Origin: an uncultured Gammaproteobacteria bacterium
Lineage (GTDB): Bacteria > Pseudomonadota > Gammaproteobacteria > HK1
Direction of reading: 5' to 3'
Length of the DNA stretch: 64,000 nucleotides
NCBI GenBank assembly: GCA_947258715.1
Contig: CAMYJH010000006.1
Span: 62,001 to 126,000, forward strand
Made by a program: the position numbers and the translations under genes. The notes under the pieces were generated by a model. It ran no database searches. It saw nothing but the letters and a program-made list of their open reading frames with translations, and was not told the DNA's origin. Positions 44,921-53,502 of the stretch are shown here, piece after piece (within the stretch, counting starts at the first letter, position 1; each line of letters begins with the position of its first letter).

Positions 44921-47254
44921 CTAATCTGACTGGGCCACCTGGACAGCGCGCCATACCCTCTCCGGAGTGAGCGGCATGTCGATGTGGCGCACACCGAGCG
45001 GCGCCAAGGCGTTGACCACGGCATTGACCACCGCGGGCAGGGAGCCGCAGCAGCCCGCTTCGCCGGAGCCCTTGACCCCCAGCGGGTTGTGGGCCGTGGG
45101 TGCCCCTTGAAAAAACGCCACCTGGAACGAAGGCAGGTCGTCGGCCCGGGGCAGGGCGTAGTCCATGAACGAACCGGAGAGCAGCTGGCCTGAATCCGGG
45201 TCATAGATCACCTTTTCCATCAGCGCCTGGCCGATGCCCTGGGCAGTGCCGCCCATGACCTGACCCGCAGCGGTCAAAGGGTTGATGATGGTGCCGAAAT
45301 CGTCCACCACCGTGTAGCGGGTGAGCGCGACCCGGCCAGTTTCCGCATCCACTTCGGCTTCAGCCACATGGCAGCCGTTGGGAAAAGTGATCCCTGCGCG
45401 GTCGAAGTCCAGCGCAGCGTCCAGGCCCGGCTCGATCCCTTGCGGCAGCTTCGCCGGATCGCGGGCTGCGTCCGCCAACTCCCACAGGCTCACGCCGCGG
45501 TCGGTGCCCACCACGGTGAAATTCCCTTGGCCGAACTCCAGGTCCGCCTCAGAAGCTTCCAGAATGTGGGCCGCCAGCAGCTTCGCTTTCTCCACCACGC
45601 GCTGGGTCACCCCATGGGTGGCGGAGCCGCCCATCTCCAGCACCCGGGATCCGCCGTGGCCGCCGCCGACGGGTGTGGCGTCGGTATCCGCCTGCACGTA
45701 GTCCACCTGATCGATGTCGATACCCAAGCCCGCGGCCACAATCTGTGGCAGCGTAGTCTCGTGCCCGGTGCCGGTGGACTGGCTGCCTACGGCAAGGGTC
45801 ACGCGCCGGTCGGGGTGAAAGCGCAGCGAAGCGTGCTCCTTGGGCGGGCCACCGGAGCACTCCAGGTAGCAGCAAAGTCCCAGACCGAGTCTCGTACCGC
45901 GGGCCTTCGCCTGCTTCTCCCGGATTTCGAAGTTGTCCACATCGGCTATCTCCAAGGCCTGATTCAGCACGGTGTGAAAATCACCGCACTCGATCTCGGT
46001 ACCTACGCCGGATTTGTAAGGCAGCTCCTCTTTGTTCAGCAGGTTGCGCCGGCGGATCTCGATCGGGTCCATGCCTAGCTCGGCCGCCGCCCGATCGATA
46101 ATTCGCTCGATCTGGTAGCTGGCCTCCGGGCGCCCAGCGCCGCGGTAAGGATCCGTGGACGCGTTGTGGGTGAACACCGCCCGGGCGCTGAAATGAACCG
46201 CCGGAATGCGGTAAGCGCCGCCCTGGGTGCGGGCGGTGCCGCCGGTCTGGGTGAAAGGCCCGGTGGACAACAGGTACGGCCCGATCCCGCCGATGGAACG
46301 GGTTTTGAGCGCAAGAAAGTTGCCTTCAGCGTCCAAGGCCAAAGTGACATCGCTTTGCTGATCGCGGCCGTGGGAGTCTGAGAGAAAGCTTTCGCCGCGA
46401 TCGTTGATCCACTTCACAGGTCTGCCCAAGCGCCGCGCGGCCCAGAGTACCAGCGCGTACTCGGGATAAAGGGAGTTCTTGGCGCCGAAACCGCCGCCCA
46501 CGTCGTAGGCCACCGAGCGCAGATCATTAAGCTCAATGCCGAACACGTTCTCCGCCAGCTGCTTGCGGTTGGAATGAATGTTCTGGCTGGCACAGACGAG
46601 CGTCATGCGCTTGCCGTCGGGGTCACAGATTCCGATGGCGCCGCGGGTTTCGATGGGCGCCGCGGTGACGCGCTGGTTTTCAAGCGACAGTCGCACTACG
46701 TGAGCGGCACCGGAGATGGCTTCGTCCGCAGCGACTGCGTCGCCGGCCTCGAACTTCACGCATACGTTGCCGGGAATGTCGTCCCAGACTGCTGGCGCAT
46801 CATCGGCGACGGCGGCCTTGGCGTCCATCAGCGCCGGCAGCGACTGGTATTCCACTTCCACCATTTCGGCGGCCTCGCGCGCAGCCTCGAAGCTTTCGGC
46901 CACCACCAACGCCACGCCGTCCCCCACGTAACGAACCCGCTCGCTGTTGAGCGCGGGGCGCTTCGGCACTGGCACCGGTGAGCCGTCGCTGTTCTTCGCC
47001 GGGGTGCGCGTGGGAATCGGGCCCAGGCCGTCTGCATCCCAATCCTTGCCCGTGAGCACGGCGATGACCCCAGGCACCTGCTCGGCTTCCCGGGTATCGA
47101 CCTTGAGAATGCGCGCGTGGGCGTACGTGGACCGCACCACGCAGGCAAAGGCCTGGTTGTCGAAAGAGATGTCGTCTACATAACGACCTTGGCCGGTAAG
47201 AAAGCGCAGGTCTTCCTTTCGCCGGACGGGCTGTCCGATGCCGTAGTTTTCCAT
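44921..47254 (-). CDS. Xanthine dehydrogenase family molybdopterin-binding subunit (CoxL form II-like)
   Basis: The 777-residue protein is a molybdenum hydroxylase large subunit: [22 protein letters not shown] at the start, [27 protein letters not shown], and [20 protein letters not shown] near residues 366-385. It also has [13 protein letters not shown] and the C-terminal [21 protein letters not shown] with the active-site glutamate. The PYRGAGR loop matches the AYRGAGR type of form II CoxL-like enzymes, not the AYRCSFR loop of CO dehydrogenase. The FAD and [2Fe-2S] subunits are not next to it. It needs molybdenum cofactor, made by MoaE and MoeA at 15-17 kb. The substrate is unknown. Confidence 0.9.
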   Translation of the reverse strand: MENYGIGQPVRRKEDLRFLTGQGRYVDDISFDNQAFACVVRSTYAHARILKVDTREAEQVPGVIAVLTGKDWDADGLGPIPTRTPAKNSDGSPVPVPKRPALNSERVRYVGDGVALVVAESFEAAREAAEMVEVEYQSLPALMDAKAAVADDAPAVWDDIPGNVCVKFEAGDAVAADEAISGAAHVVRLSLENQRVTAAPIETRGAIGICDPDGKRMTLVCASQNIHSNRKQLAENVFGIELNDLRSVAYDVGGGFGAKNSLYPEYALVLWAARRLGRPVKWINDRGESFLSDSHGRDQQSDVTLALDAEGNFLALKTRSIGGIGPYLLSTGPFTQTGGTARTQGGAYRIPAVHFSARAVFTHNASTDPYRGAGRPEASYQIERIIDRAAAELGMDPIEIRRRNLLNKEELPYKSGVGTEIECGDFHTVLNQALEIADVDNFEIREKQAKARGTRLGLGLCCYLECSGGPPKEHASLRFHPDRRVTLAVGSQSTGTGHETTLPQIVAAGLGIDIDQVDYVQADTDATPVGGGHGGSRVLEMGGSATHGVTQRVVEKAKLLAAHILEASEADLEFGQGNFTVVGTDRGVSLWELADAARDPAKLPQGIEPGLDAALDFDRAGITFPNGCHVAEAEVDAETGRVALTRYTVVDDFGTIINPLTAAGQVMGGTAQGIGQALMEKVIYDPDSGQLLSGSFMDYALPRADDLPSFQVAFFQGAPTAHNPLGVKGSGEAGCCGSLPAVVNAVVNALAPLGVRHIDMPLTPERVWRAVQVAQSD

Positions 47255-47357
47255 GGGATGGGAAACTGCTCCTTGAACCTAATGCAAGCTGACGAGACGC
47301 GCGGGTGCCGCCGACATCCGAGTCGATTCTAGCAGCAAGTCGTACTTCGACGATTTC

Positions 47358-48092
47358 TCAAGCTAAGAGCCGCTGGGCGTGCAGCTTGCGGTAATGCGGC
47401 TCGCAGGCTTCCACGATGGCTTCCAGCTCGGGTGAGAGACACGCGGGCTTAGGCTGGTAACGCTTGAAGCCGGTGGAGACGACGACCGAATCATACCAGT
47501 ACTTCGCCCATACACCATCACTCTCCCGCCGTCCCGCTGGCCAAGAAAGCATTCGCGGCGTGAACTCCACGCCCACGCTGTCGCAAAGCGCTTCGAGCGT
47601 GCCTTCAGGATTCTGCAGCACGTCGCGGGCGTCTAGAACTACCGGCGCGCGCTTACTGCGGGCGCGAAGGTAGTCGAAGATTTCCGCCTGCTGAACGACC
47701 CCGACATCTTCGATCACCACCTTCTCCCGAGCGCGGGAATAAGAGGCCACGACCTCGGCGGGATCGCGGATCAGGAAACAGTTGATCAGCTTATCCAGCC
47801 AACCGCGGTCGACTTCATCGAGCAGGTGATGTGTCATGTGCTTTTGATAAAAGATGGGCCGGCCACCGGGAACCGGGCCGGTGATCCGGTCGACCACTTT
47901 ACGCCAGTCGGTTTCACCGTCGGCAATGACCTCGTCCGCGCCCGGATGCTCGATAGCGGTCTTGTTCAGGTAATAGGCGTAAAGGGGTTCGTCCCACACG
48001 GCGGTGTCGCCGCGGTTTTCCCACGCCCGCATCATTGCGGTGGAGATGTTGCGCGGTCCCGACCACATACCGATGCGCATGGCCACGGTCAC
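47358..48092 (-). CDS. Sulfotransferase-like P-loop protein
   Basis: The 244-residue protein has a P-loop like that of PAPS-dependent sulfotransferases (IGMWSGPRNISTAMMRAWENRGD) and the later FLIRDPAEVVASYSRA, which resembles the 3'-phosphate-binding Arg-Ser motif. KHMTHHLL and VLDARDVLQNPEGTLEALCDSVG complete the pattern. It overlaps the upstream aminotransferase gene by four bases. Pairs of this type are known, and a plant protein described as BCAT-like joins a similar region to an aminotransferase IV domain. The acceptor is unknown. Confidence 0.82.
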   Translation of the reverse strand: MTVAMRIGMWSGPRNISTAMMRAWENRGDTAVWDEPLYAYYLNKTAIEHPGADEVIADGETDWRKVVDRITGPVPGGRPIFYQKHMTHHLLDEVDRGWLDKLINCFLIRDPAEVVASYSRAREKVVIEDVGVVQQAEIFDYLRARSKRAPVVLDARDVLQNPEGTLEALCDSVGVEFTPRMLSWPAGRRESDGVWAKYWYDSVVVSTGFKRYQPKPACLSPELEAIVEACEPHYRKLHAQRLLA

Positions 48093-49006
48093 GCCCTACC
48101 GCACTCCGCTTCGATGCGCGCCCTATACAGGGCGCGTATTCGTTCCACTGTTTCGAAAGGCAGACCGCGCCCGATCTTTCGACCGTCGATTTCCACCACC
48201 GGCGTCACCCCGGCGAAGGTGCCGGTTACGAATGCTTCCTCGGCACCGTATACGTCGGTCAGGCTGAAATTTCGTTCATGAGTGGGAATCCCGTCTTGGC
48301 GACACAGCTCGAGGATCTTTCCGCGGGTGATTCCGCCTAAGCAGTAATCACCGCTGGAAGTCCACACCTCTCCGCGCCGGATGACAAAAAAATGGGTGGA
48401 GTTACAGGTGGCGACGAAGCCGTGGGGATCCAGCATCAATGCTTCGTCGGCGCCCGCCTTGGCAGCCTGGATGCAGGCGAGAATGCAGTTGAGCTTGGAG
48501 TGGCTGTTGATTTTGGGATCCAGCACATCCGGCGGACCGCGGCGCAGGTGCACGGTGAAGAGTCGAACGCCTGAGGACTGCGGCTCCGGTGCCGGCGACT
48601 TGTGCTCGGCGATGATCACCACCGTGGCAGGCCCCACCGTGACCCGCGGATCCTGATAGGGCGTGGCCTTGCGTCCGCGCGTCACCATCAGGCGCACGTG
48701 CACGCCGTCGCGCATTTTGTTGGCTTCGACGGTGCGATAGAGCGCCTGCTCCATCGCTTCACGGCTCATGCCGACATCGAGATCCAGGGCGCGCGCGCCT
48801 TCGAACAGGCGCGCCAGGTGCTCGTCTAAAAACGCGAAGCGCCCATTGTGTAACCGCAGACCTTCCCACACGCCATCGCCCAGGATGAAGCCGCTGTCGA
48901 ACACGGACACCACGGCCTGGTCCCGCGGCAACAGCTCGCCGTTGACGTAAATCAGCACCGACGAGTTGCGCGGGTCGTCCTGATAGCTGTGAGTGCCGTT
49001 GCTCAT
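48089..49006 (-). CDS. Aminotransferase class IV (BCAT/D-amino acid aminotransferase-like)
   Basis: The 305-residue PLP enzyme has IYVNGELLPRDQAVVSVFDSGFILGDGVWEGL at the N-terminus, a lysine (Lys171 in NSHSKLNCIL) that would bind PLP, the class IV stretch EALMLDPHGFVATCNSTHFFVI, and ITRGKILELC near the phosphate site. Family members include branched-chain, D-amino acid and aminodeoxychorismate enzymes; the residues here do not fix the substrate. The stop overlaps the sulfotransferase-like start by four bases, so the two proteins probably act together. Confidence 0.9.
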   Translation of the reverse strand: MSNGTHSYQDDPRNSSVLIYVNGELLPRDQAVVSVFDSGFILGDGVWEGLRLHNGRFAFLDEHLARLFEGARALDLDVGMSREAMEQALYRTVEANKMRDGVHVRLMVTRGRKATPYQDPRVTVGPATVVIIAEHKSPAPEPQSSGVRLFTVHLRRGPPDVLDPKINSHSKLNCILACIQAAKAGADEALMLDPHGFVATCNSTHFFVIRRGEVWTSSGDYCLGGITRGKILELCRQDGIPTHERNFSLTDVYGAEEAFVTGTFAGVTPVVEIDGRKIGRGLPFETVERIRALYRARIEAECGRA

Positions 49007-49120
49007 GAGTGGTCAGCGCGGCGTTGGGGAAACGAATTGCCGCGGCCCGTCCTTCTTAATCATGCGCCCCCCCATCATCATGCGCCCCCCATCAAGCAAG
49101 CGCGACGCATCCGGCGCGGA

Positions 49121-49663
49121 TTATCGGACTGAAGGATCGAAACCCTTGATCTCGGATTCTCTCGAAGCCTTTGGCGAAAACAAAAGAAGCAGTCCGAAGA
49201 CCGCCAGCCCAATGAAAATGACCAGGGTCCAGCCGGGGATGCTCAACCCCAGAAAGGTCCACTGGACCTCGGCGCATTCTCCGGAGCCCTCGAAGACCAG
49301 CTTGAGGGCATCCATGAGAGGGAAGGTCTCTAACATGTACTCCAGACCAGGGCCGCAGGCCGGCACCTGGTCTGCGGGCAGGCTTTGCAGCCACACGTGG
49401 CGGGCCGCCACGCCGGCGCCGAGACCGGCAACAACCACGATCAGGCCGCCATATACGCGCCGACCGAGATCTCTGGGGTCGTGTATCGCCGCCATCAGCA
49501 TGACGACACCGAGCGCGATGACGAATAACCGCTGGAAGATGCACAACGGACAGGGCTCGAGGCCCATTACGTGCTGAAAGTAGAGCGCGGTACCAATGAG
49601 CCCAAGGCAGAAGACCACCCCCGCGGCGAAAAACCACCGCTGATAGAGATTCAATGCTTGCAT
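49121..49663 (-). CDS. dsbB: Disulfide bond formation protein DsbB
   Basis: DsbB reoxidises DsbA and passes electrons to quinone. The 180-residue protein has four membrane helices and the two periplasmic cysteine pairs: Cys38-Cys41 in EPCPLC (quinone side) and Cys103-Cys130 (ACGPG and GEC), close to E. coli Cys104 and Cys130. The region [11 protein letters not shown] follows the first pair as usual. It starts directly after the stop of the cytochrome P460 gene (49664), so the two are translated from one message. Confidence 0.93.
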   Translation of the reverse strand: MQALNLYQRWFFAAGVVFCLGLIGTALYFQHVMGLEPCPLCIFQRLFVIALGVVMLMAAIHDPRDLGRRVYGGLIVVVAGLGAGVAARHVWLQSLPADQVPACGPGLEYMLETFPLMDALKLVFEGSGECAEVQWTFLGLSIPGWTLVIFIGLAVFGLLLLFSPKASRESEIKGFDPSVR

Positions 49664-50332
49664 TCAGTTTGTCGTCTTTGTTCGGAAATTCGGCGGCACG
49701 AAGTACAAATGATCCTGAGCTTCCACCGCGAGGTGACAGCTGATGCAGTATTGTACTCGCTCGGAATCGATGCCATTGGTCTCGCCAAAGATAGTGCCGT
49801 CCGGCTGAATCAGGGAATACTTCCAGTCACCGGATACATAGCTGAATCCCTTGGGCATTTTCTCCATAAGGAACAGCGGGCCGAGCAGAATGCCGCCGGT
49901 TTCCGTCACCGAGAAGCTATCCTTGGCGATGACCGAGCCCACCGGCAGCCGCTTGCCGCTGCCGTAAGCGCGTGCGGTTTCGTTGGCGTAATTATTGATG
50001 AAGTGATTGCCGTGGGTGGCGGAAAGGTACGGCATGCTGTTGTAACGTTGCCATTCGGTGTAGGAGCCGGCGCTGGGATCTTGAGACCGTGCGTAGCCGA
50101 CGGCCAGCGCTTTCAAAGCGATTTCGTAAATCTGCTGCGCCTCCCCGGGCGCGAGATCCGCGGGTTCGCGCAGCCGGAAATGCCGACGCGGCGCCCCCTG
50201 ATCACCGCTGATCTCGCTCATCTCCACCTCACCGGACTGCTGCGCCAAAACTGCGCCAAAAGCAATGCCAGCGGTAACCGACGCGGACCCGATGAATATA
50301 AACACGCGAGAGATGAGGTTACTGAGCTGCAT
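49664..50332 (-). CDS. Cytochrome P460-family heme protein
   Basis: The 222-residue protein has a signal peptide (FIFIGSASVTAGIAFGAVLAQQ) and the P460 domain (YTEWQRYNSMPYLSATHGNHFINNYAN, LPVGSVIAKDSFSV, KMPKGFSYVSGDWKYSLIQPDG, in parts). It ends in a c-type heme site Cys196-x-x-Cys199-His200 (YCISCH). Periplasmic P460 and cytochrome c'-beta proteins handle hydroxylamine or NO in nitrifiers and methanotrophs; in other bacteria their role is mostly unknown. It is immediately upstream of dsbB, which may matter because heme attachment needs reduced cysteines. Confidence 0.85.
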   Translation of the reverse strand: MQLSNLISRVFIFIGSASVTAGIAFGAVLAQQSGEVEMSEISGDQGAPRRHFRLREPADLAPGEAQQIYEIALKALAVGYARSQDPSAGSYTEWQRYNSMPYLSATHGNHFINNYANETARAYGSGKRLPVGSVIAKDSFSVTETGGILLGPLFLMEKMPKGFSYVSGDWKYSLIQPDGTIFGETNGIDSERVQYCISCHLAVEAQDHLYFVPPNFRTKTTN

Positions 50333-50523
50333 CTAGCGTTTTCCAAATGCTTTCTAACCGGTGTTTCCACAACCGCGGGCGACGGCGACGCTCGAAACCG
50401 ACGATCCGACTGGGTGTCCCCTTTCGACGGTACACGAACGCGTGCATGCGGCTTGTTGGAGACCGCTCTTCGGTTCTGAACCACGAGAGCGAGCGTCACT
50501 GCCTTTTCAGACCGCAACGGGCA

Positions 50524-51213
50524 TTAGAATGTTTCAACCCAGGGCCTCATCTCGAATTCCCAGGTCCACGCGCTGCGGTGCTGGCGGTGCGCGTGCAGAT
50601 AGGTGCGGGCAATGGCATCCGGATCCAGATGCGCGTCTTCGCCTCCTCCCGGGTGTCTCGGACCGCGTATGCCGCCGTCGATGACGAAATGCGCGACATG
50701 GATATTGTTCGGCGCCAGCTCTCGCGCCATGCTCTGGGCCAGACCGCGCAGACCAAATTTGCCCATGGCGAACGTCGCTGACTGCGGATAACCCTTGATG
50801 CTGGCCGATGCGCCGGTGAAGAGGATGCTGCCGCTGCCACGCTCCAGCATCAGCCGGGCCGCCGCCTGGCCCACCAGGAAGCCACCGTAACAGGTGACTC
50901 GAATGGCCTTCTCCACTTCCTCCGGAAGCAGTTCAATCAGGGGCGCGTGCACACGGCGGCTCGGGTTATAGACCACCACATCGGGAACGCCCAGGTCTGC
51001 GACGACGCTGTCGAACAATACCTCCACCTGGCCCGGGTCGCCGGCGTCGCAGCGATAGCTGCGGGCGCCAATCTCCCCCGTCAGTGCTTTCAGCTTGTCG
51101 GTTTTTCGCGCCGCCAGCGCAACGCCCATGCCTTCGCTGGCGAACAGTCGCGCCAGGGAAGCGCTTAATCCTGCGCCCGCGCCAACGATAAGCGCCGTTT
51201 CTGAATCGGCCAT
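50524..51213 (-). CDS. SDR-fold oxidoreductase lacking the catalytic tyrosine
   Basis: The 229-residue protein has the short-chain dehydrogenase Rossmann start ALIVGAGAGLSASLARLF, the cofactor region AARKTDKLKALTGE, a VYNPSRR motif in place of NNAG, and the helix with FAMGKFGLRGLAQSMAREL. In most SDRs this helix begins Tyr-x-x-x-Lys; here the tyrosine is Phe, so normal hydride transfer chemistry is doubtful. The C-terminal part keeps HVAHFVIDGGI. It belongs to a subgroup of SDRs with this replacement that I have seen in proteobacteria. It is downstream of the EamA gene by 48 bp. Confidence 0.85.
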   Translation of the reverse strand: MADSETALIVGAGAGLSASLARLFASEGMGVALAARKTDKLKALTGEIGARSYRCDAGDPGQVEVLFDSVVADLGVPDVVVYNPSRRVHAPLIELLPEEVEKAIRVTCYGGFLVGQAAARLMLERGSGSILFTGASASIKGYPQSATFAMGKFGLRGLAQSMARELAPNNIHVAHFVIDGGIRGPRHPGGGEDAHLDPDAIARTYLHAHRQHRSAWTWEFEMRPWVETF

Positions 51214-51261
51214 AGCTCATTACCTCTCGTGCAAATGGGTTGTTTCAAACACGGGCGTCAA

Positions 51262-52161
51262 TTACGGCGCCCCGGCATCGCGGCCACGCACGCGCTCGCG
51301 GTGAAGGATGTAAATTCCGCTGCCGATGATGATGGCTCCACCGAAGATCGTCCATACATCCGGCAGATCGCCGAAGATGAGGAAACCAAAGGTCGTGGAC
51401 CAGACAATGCTGGAGTAGCCGAAGGGGGCGACCACGGCGGCAGGCGCCGCCTGAAAGGCCTTGATTACGCAGAAGTGTCCGAGTCCTCCGATAAGCCCCA
51501 CCAGCGCCATTAATGCCCACCCCTCCGCATCCGGCCAGATCCATCCGAATGGTGCCGCAAAGGAGCTAAACAGCGCGCCCACAACAGCGGTGTAGGAAAG
51601 CGTAGTGAGCGGCGCGTCGGAGTAACTGAGCTGTCGCGTGGTGATCTGGTAAAGCGCGTAGCAGCCGGCGGCGGCAACGGCAAATATCGCCGCTGGCTGC
51701 ACCATCGAGGTCCCGGGACGAATCACAATCAGAGTACCGACGAATCCGACGATGACACCGCTCCAGCGCCTTGCGCCCACATGCTCGCGCAGGATCAAAG
51801 CGGCAAGAACCGTCAGCACGATAGGGCCGATGAACATGATCACGCTGGCATCCACCAGCGCCATGAAACTCAGCGCGGTGAAAAAAAAGAACGTGGTGAG
51901 CAACAACAGAAGCGACCGCACGAGCTGCAGCCCGAGCCGGCGGGTGCGCAGAACCCAAGGCGTACTCGGGCCGAGCCAGGCGAACAGCAGCAGCATGTGA
52001 AACATGTAGCGCGCCCACACGACCTGGGTCACCGTGAAGCGCTCGGTCAGGTACTTTGCGACCGTGTCCATGCTGACGAAAAGAAACATGGTCAGCAGCA
52101 TCCAGTAGATGCCGTGGCGATGATTCTCCCGGGCGTAGACGTCAGCGCCCGAAGCGCCCAT
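51262..52161 (-). CDS. EamA/DMT family transporter
   Basis: From ATG 52161 the protein (about 299 residues) has ten hydrophobic helices in two EamA halves: GIYWMLLTMFLFVSMDTVAKYL and VVWARYMFHMLLLFAWL in the first, GCYALYQITTRQLSY, IGGLGHFCVIKAFQAAPAAVVAPFGYSSIVW and WTIFGGAIIIGSGIYIL in the second. Substrate is unknown. ATG 52182 adds seven residues; the longer upstream frame from 52302 is inside a MITE and not part of the gene. The MITE ends 6 bp upstream of 52182, so its insertion has replaced the native leader. Confidence 0.88.
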   Translation of the reverse strand: MGASGADVYARENHRHGIYWMLLTMFLFVSMDTVAKYLTERFTVTQVVWARYMFHMLLLFAWLGPSTPWVLRTRRLGLQLVRSLLLLLTTFFFFTALSFMALVDASVIMFIGPIVLTVLAALILREHVGARRWSGVIVGFVGTLIVIRPGTSMVQPAAIFAVAAAGCYALYQITTRQLSYSDAPLTTLSYTAVVGALFSSFAAPFGWIWPDAEGWALMALVGLIGGLGHFCVIKAFQAAPAAVVAPFGYSSIVWSTTFGFLIFGDLPDVWTIFGGAIIIGSGIYILHRERVRGRDAGAP

Positions 52162-52188
52162 ACAACGCCCGCGGTTGGCCATAATGAC

Positions 52189-52353
52189 TAGTGTCCCGTC
52201 CCGTAAATAGGTTGCGTATATCGGCGAGCTACCCGGGTCGTGTGGAAAGGCGCGGGGAGGAGGAATAGCCGTAGCTATTGTGACGAGTCGCAACGCCGCC
52301 ACACGGCGCGGGAGCCGGCGAGATACCGAAGTTATTTGCGGGACGGGACACTA
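52189..52353. mobile_element. MITE 1 (non-autonomous, CTAG/TA flanked)
   Basis: TAGTGTCCCGTCCCGTAAATAG at 52189-52210 and its inverse at 52332-52353 agree in 20 of 22 positions. The 165-bp element has no coding capacity; an inner hairpin AATAGC-CGTA-GCTATT is visible. It is flanked by CTAG at 52188-52191 and 52351-52354. Transposons of the IS5 family (IS427 group) and the IS630 type leave TA or CTAG duplications, so an element of that kind probably moved it. Confidence 0.82.
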
Positions 52354-52496
52354 GAACCTACCTCAGAATTAGCGAGCTTGGATAAGACAAGGCAAAAACA
52401 GGCGAAAAAGCGCAGTTTACACCTGAGTCAATGAGCATTTTGAGCCTGTTTTAAACGCCGTTAGGCTAAGCACAGCAATTCTGAGATAGGTTCTAG
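52351..52496. mobile_element. MITE 2, immediately adjoining MITE 1
   Basis: CTAGAACCTACCTCAGAATT (52351-52370) and its inverse (52477-52496) match in 19 of 20 positions, and an inner inverted pair AAAAACAGGC/GCCTGTTTTA adds to the fold-back shape. The two CTAG ends are at 52351-52354, shared with MITE 1, and 52493-52496. The 146-bp element has no frame of its own and different ends from MITE 1, so it is a separate family. Confidence 0.8.
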
Positions 52497-52668
52497 AACA
52501 GGTGCTCGGCCACACCGATGTTGATACCGTCCCGAACGAAAGGGAATCGCGGCAGCCGGCATGCTAAGCGATGACGGGTGATAGCGCCATGGGTGCAGCT
52601 ATCAACGACCTGGCAAGCCGCAGGTATACTTGTGGAAGCTGCGAGAGCGCATATTACGATTCGAGTTC

Positions 52669-53502
52669 ATGACCGAGTTTTTAGGCGGCGTCGATGATCT
52701 GGCCGGACGTATTCCACACGGCAGCCGTATTGCCGTTCCCCCGGATTACTCCGGCTGCGCCATGGCGGCCGTGCGTGCCCTCATTCGACGCGGCGCGCGC
52801 GATTTGGGTCTGCTGGGCGTGCCTCAAGTCGGATTTCAGGGAGACATGCTCATCGGCGCAGGATGCGTTGCCGCTGTTGAAACGGCGGCGCTCACCCTCG
52901 GCGAATACGGTGCAGCGCCGCGCTTCACCGAGGCGATCAAGTCGGCGCAAATCCGGATGCGAGACTCCACATGTCCGGCGATCCACGCCGGGTTGCAGGC
53001 GGCCGAGAAGGGCGTTCCGTTCATGCCACTGAGAGGCATTCTCGGCAGCGACGTGCTCGCTCACCGCGACGACTGGAAAACCATTAACAACCCTTTCGGC
53101 GTTGACGACAGCCTGGTGGTGTTGCCCGCAATCCGTCCTGACGTATCGCTGTTTCACGCCGCCCTCGCAGATCGAGAGGGCAACGTATGGATCGGCGTGC
53201 GCCGCGAGCTCATGCTCATGGCGCACGCGTCACGACAGACGCTGGTCAGTGTTGAAGCAATCGGTGACCAGGATCTGCTTTCCGACGATCGTTATGCGTC
53301 GGGCACGATTCCATCTCTTTATGTCAGCGCCATCGCGCAAGCGCACCGCGGCGCGTGGCCGGTAGGGCTGAAGGAGCATTACGCTCCTGACGCGCAGCAT
53401 TTGCGGCAGTACGTGCTGCTTGCGGCGACGGAAGACGGGTTTCGAAGATATTTGGATAAGTTCGTCTACGCTTCGGAAAGCAGCGTCGATGTATCGGCTT
53501 GA
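52669..53502 (+). CDS. CoA-transferase family I, alpha-type subunit
   Basis: The roughly 277-residue protein has the CoA-transferase start DDLAGRIPHGSRIAVPPDYSGCAMAAVRALIRRGARDL (in parts), the glycine loop GFQGDMLIGAGCVAAVETAAL and PLRGILGSDV, and late HAALADREGNVWIG. Such subunits pair with a beta type to move CoA between acids such as glutaconate, acetate or 3-oxo acids. It overlaps the beta-type gene by 14 bp. The MITE pair lies upstream, so the promoter is either in the last 170 bp or supplied by it. Confidence 0.87.
   Translation: MTEFLGGVDDLAGRIPHGSRIAVPPDYSGCAMAAVRALIRRGARDLGLLGVPQVGFQGDMLIGAGCVAAVETAALTLGEYGAAPRFTEAIKSAQIRMRDSTCPAIHAGLQAAEKGVPFMPLRGILGSDVLAHRDDWKTINNPFGVDDSLVVLPAIRPDVSLFHAALADREGNVWIGVRRELMLMAHASRQTLVSVEAIGDQDLLSDDRYASGTIPSLYVSAIAQAHRGAWPVGLKEHYAPDAQHLRQYVLLAATEDGFRRYLDKFVYASESSVDVSA

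Noticed and set aside
49066-49098. Two copies of CATCATGCGCCCCCC upstream of dsbB
   Set aside because: A short local duplication with a C-run; no sign of function beyond simple slippage.
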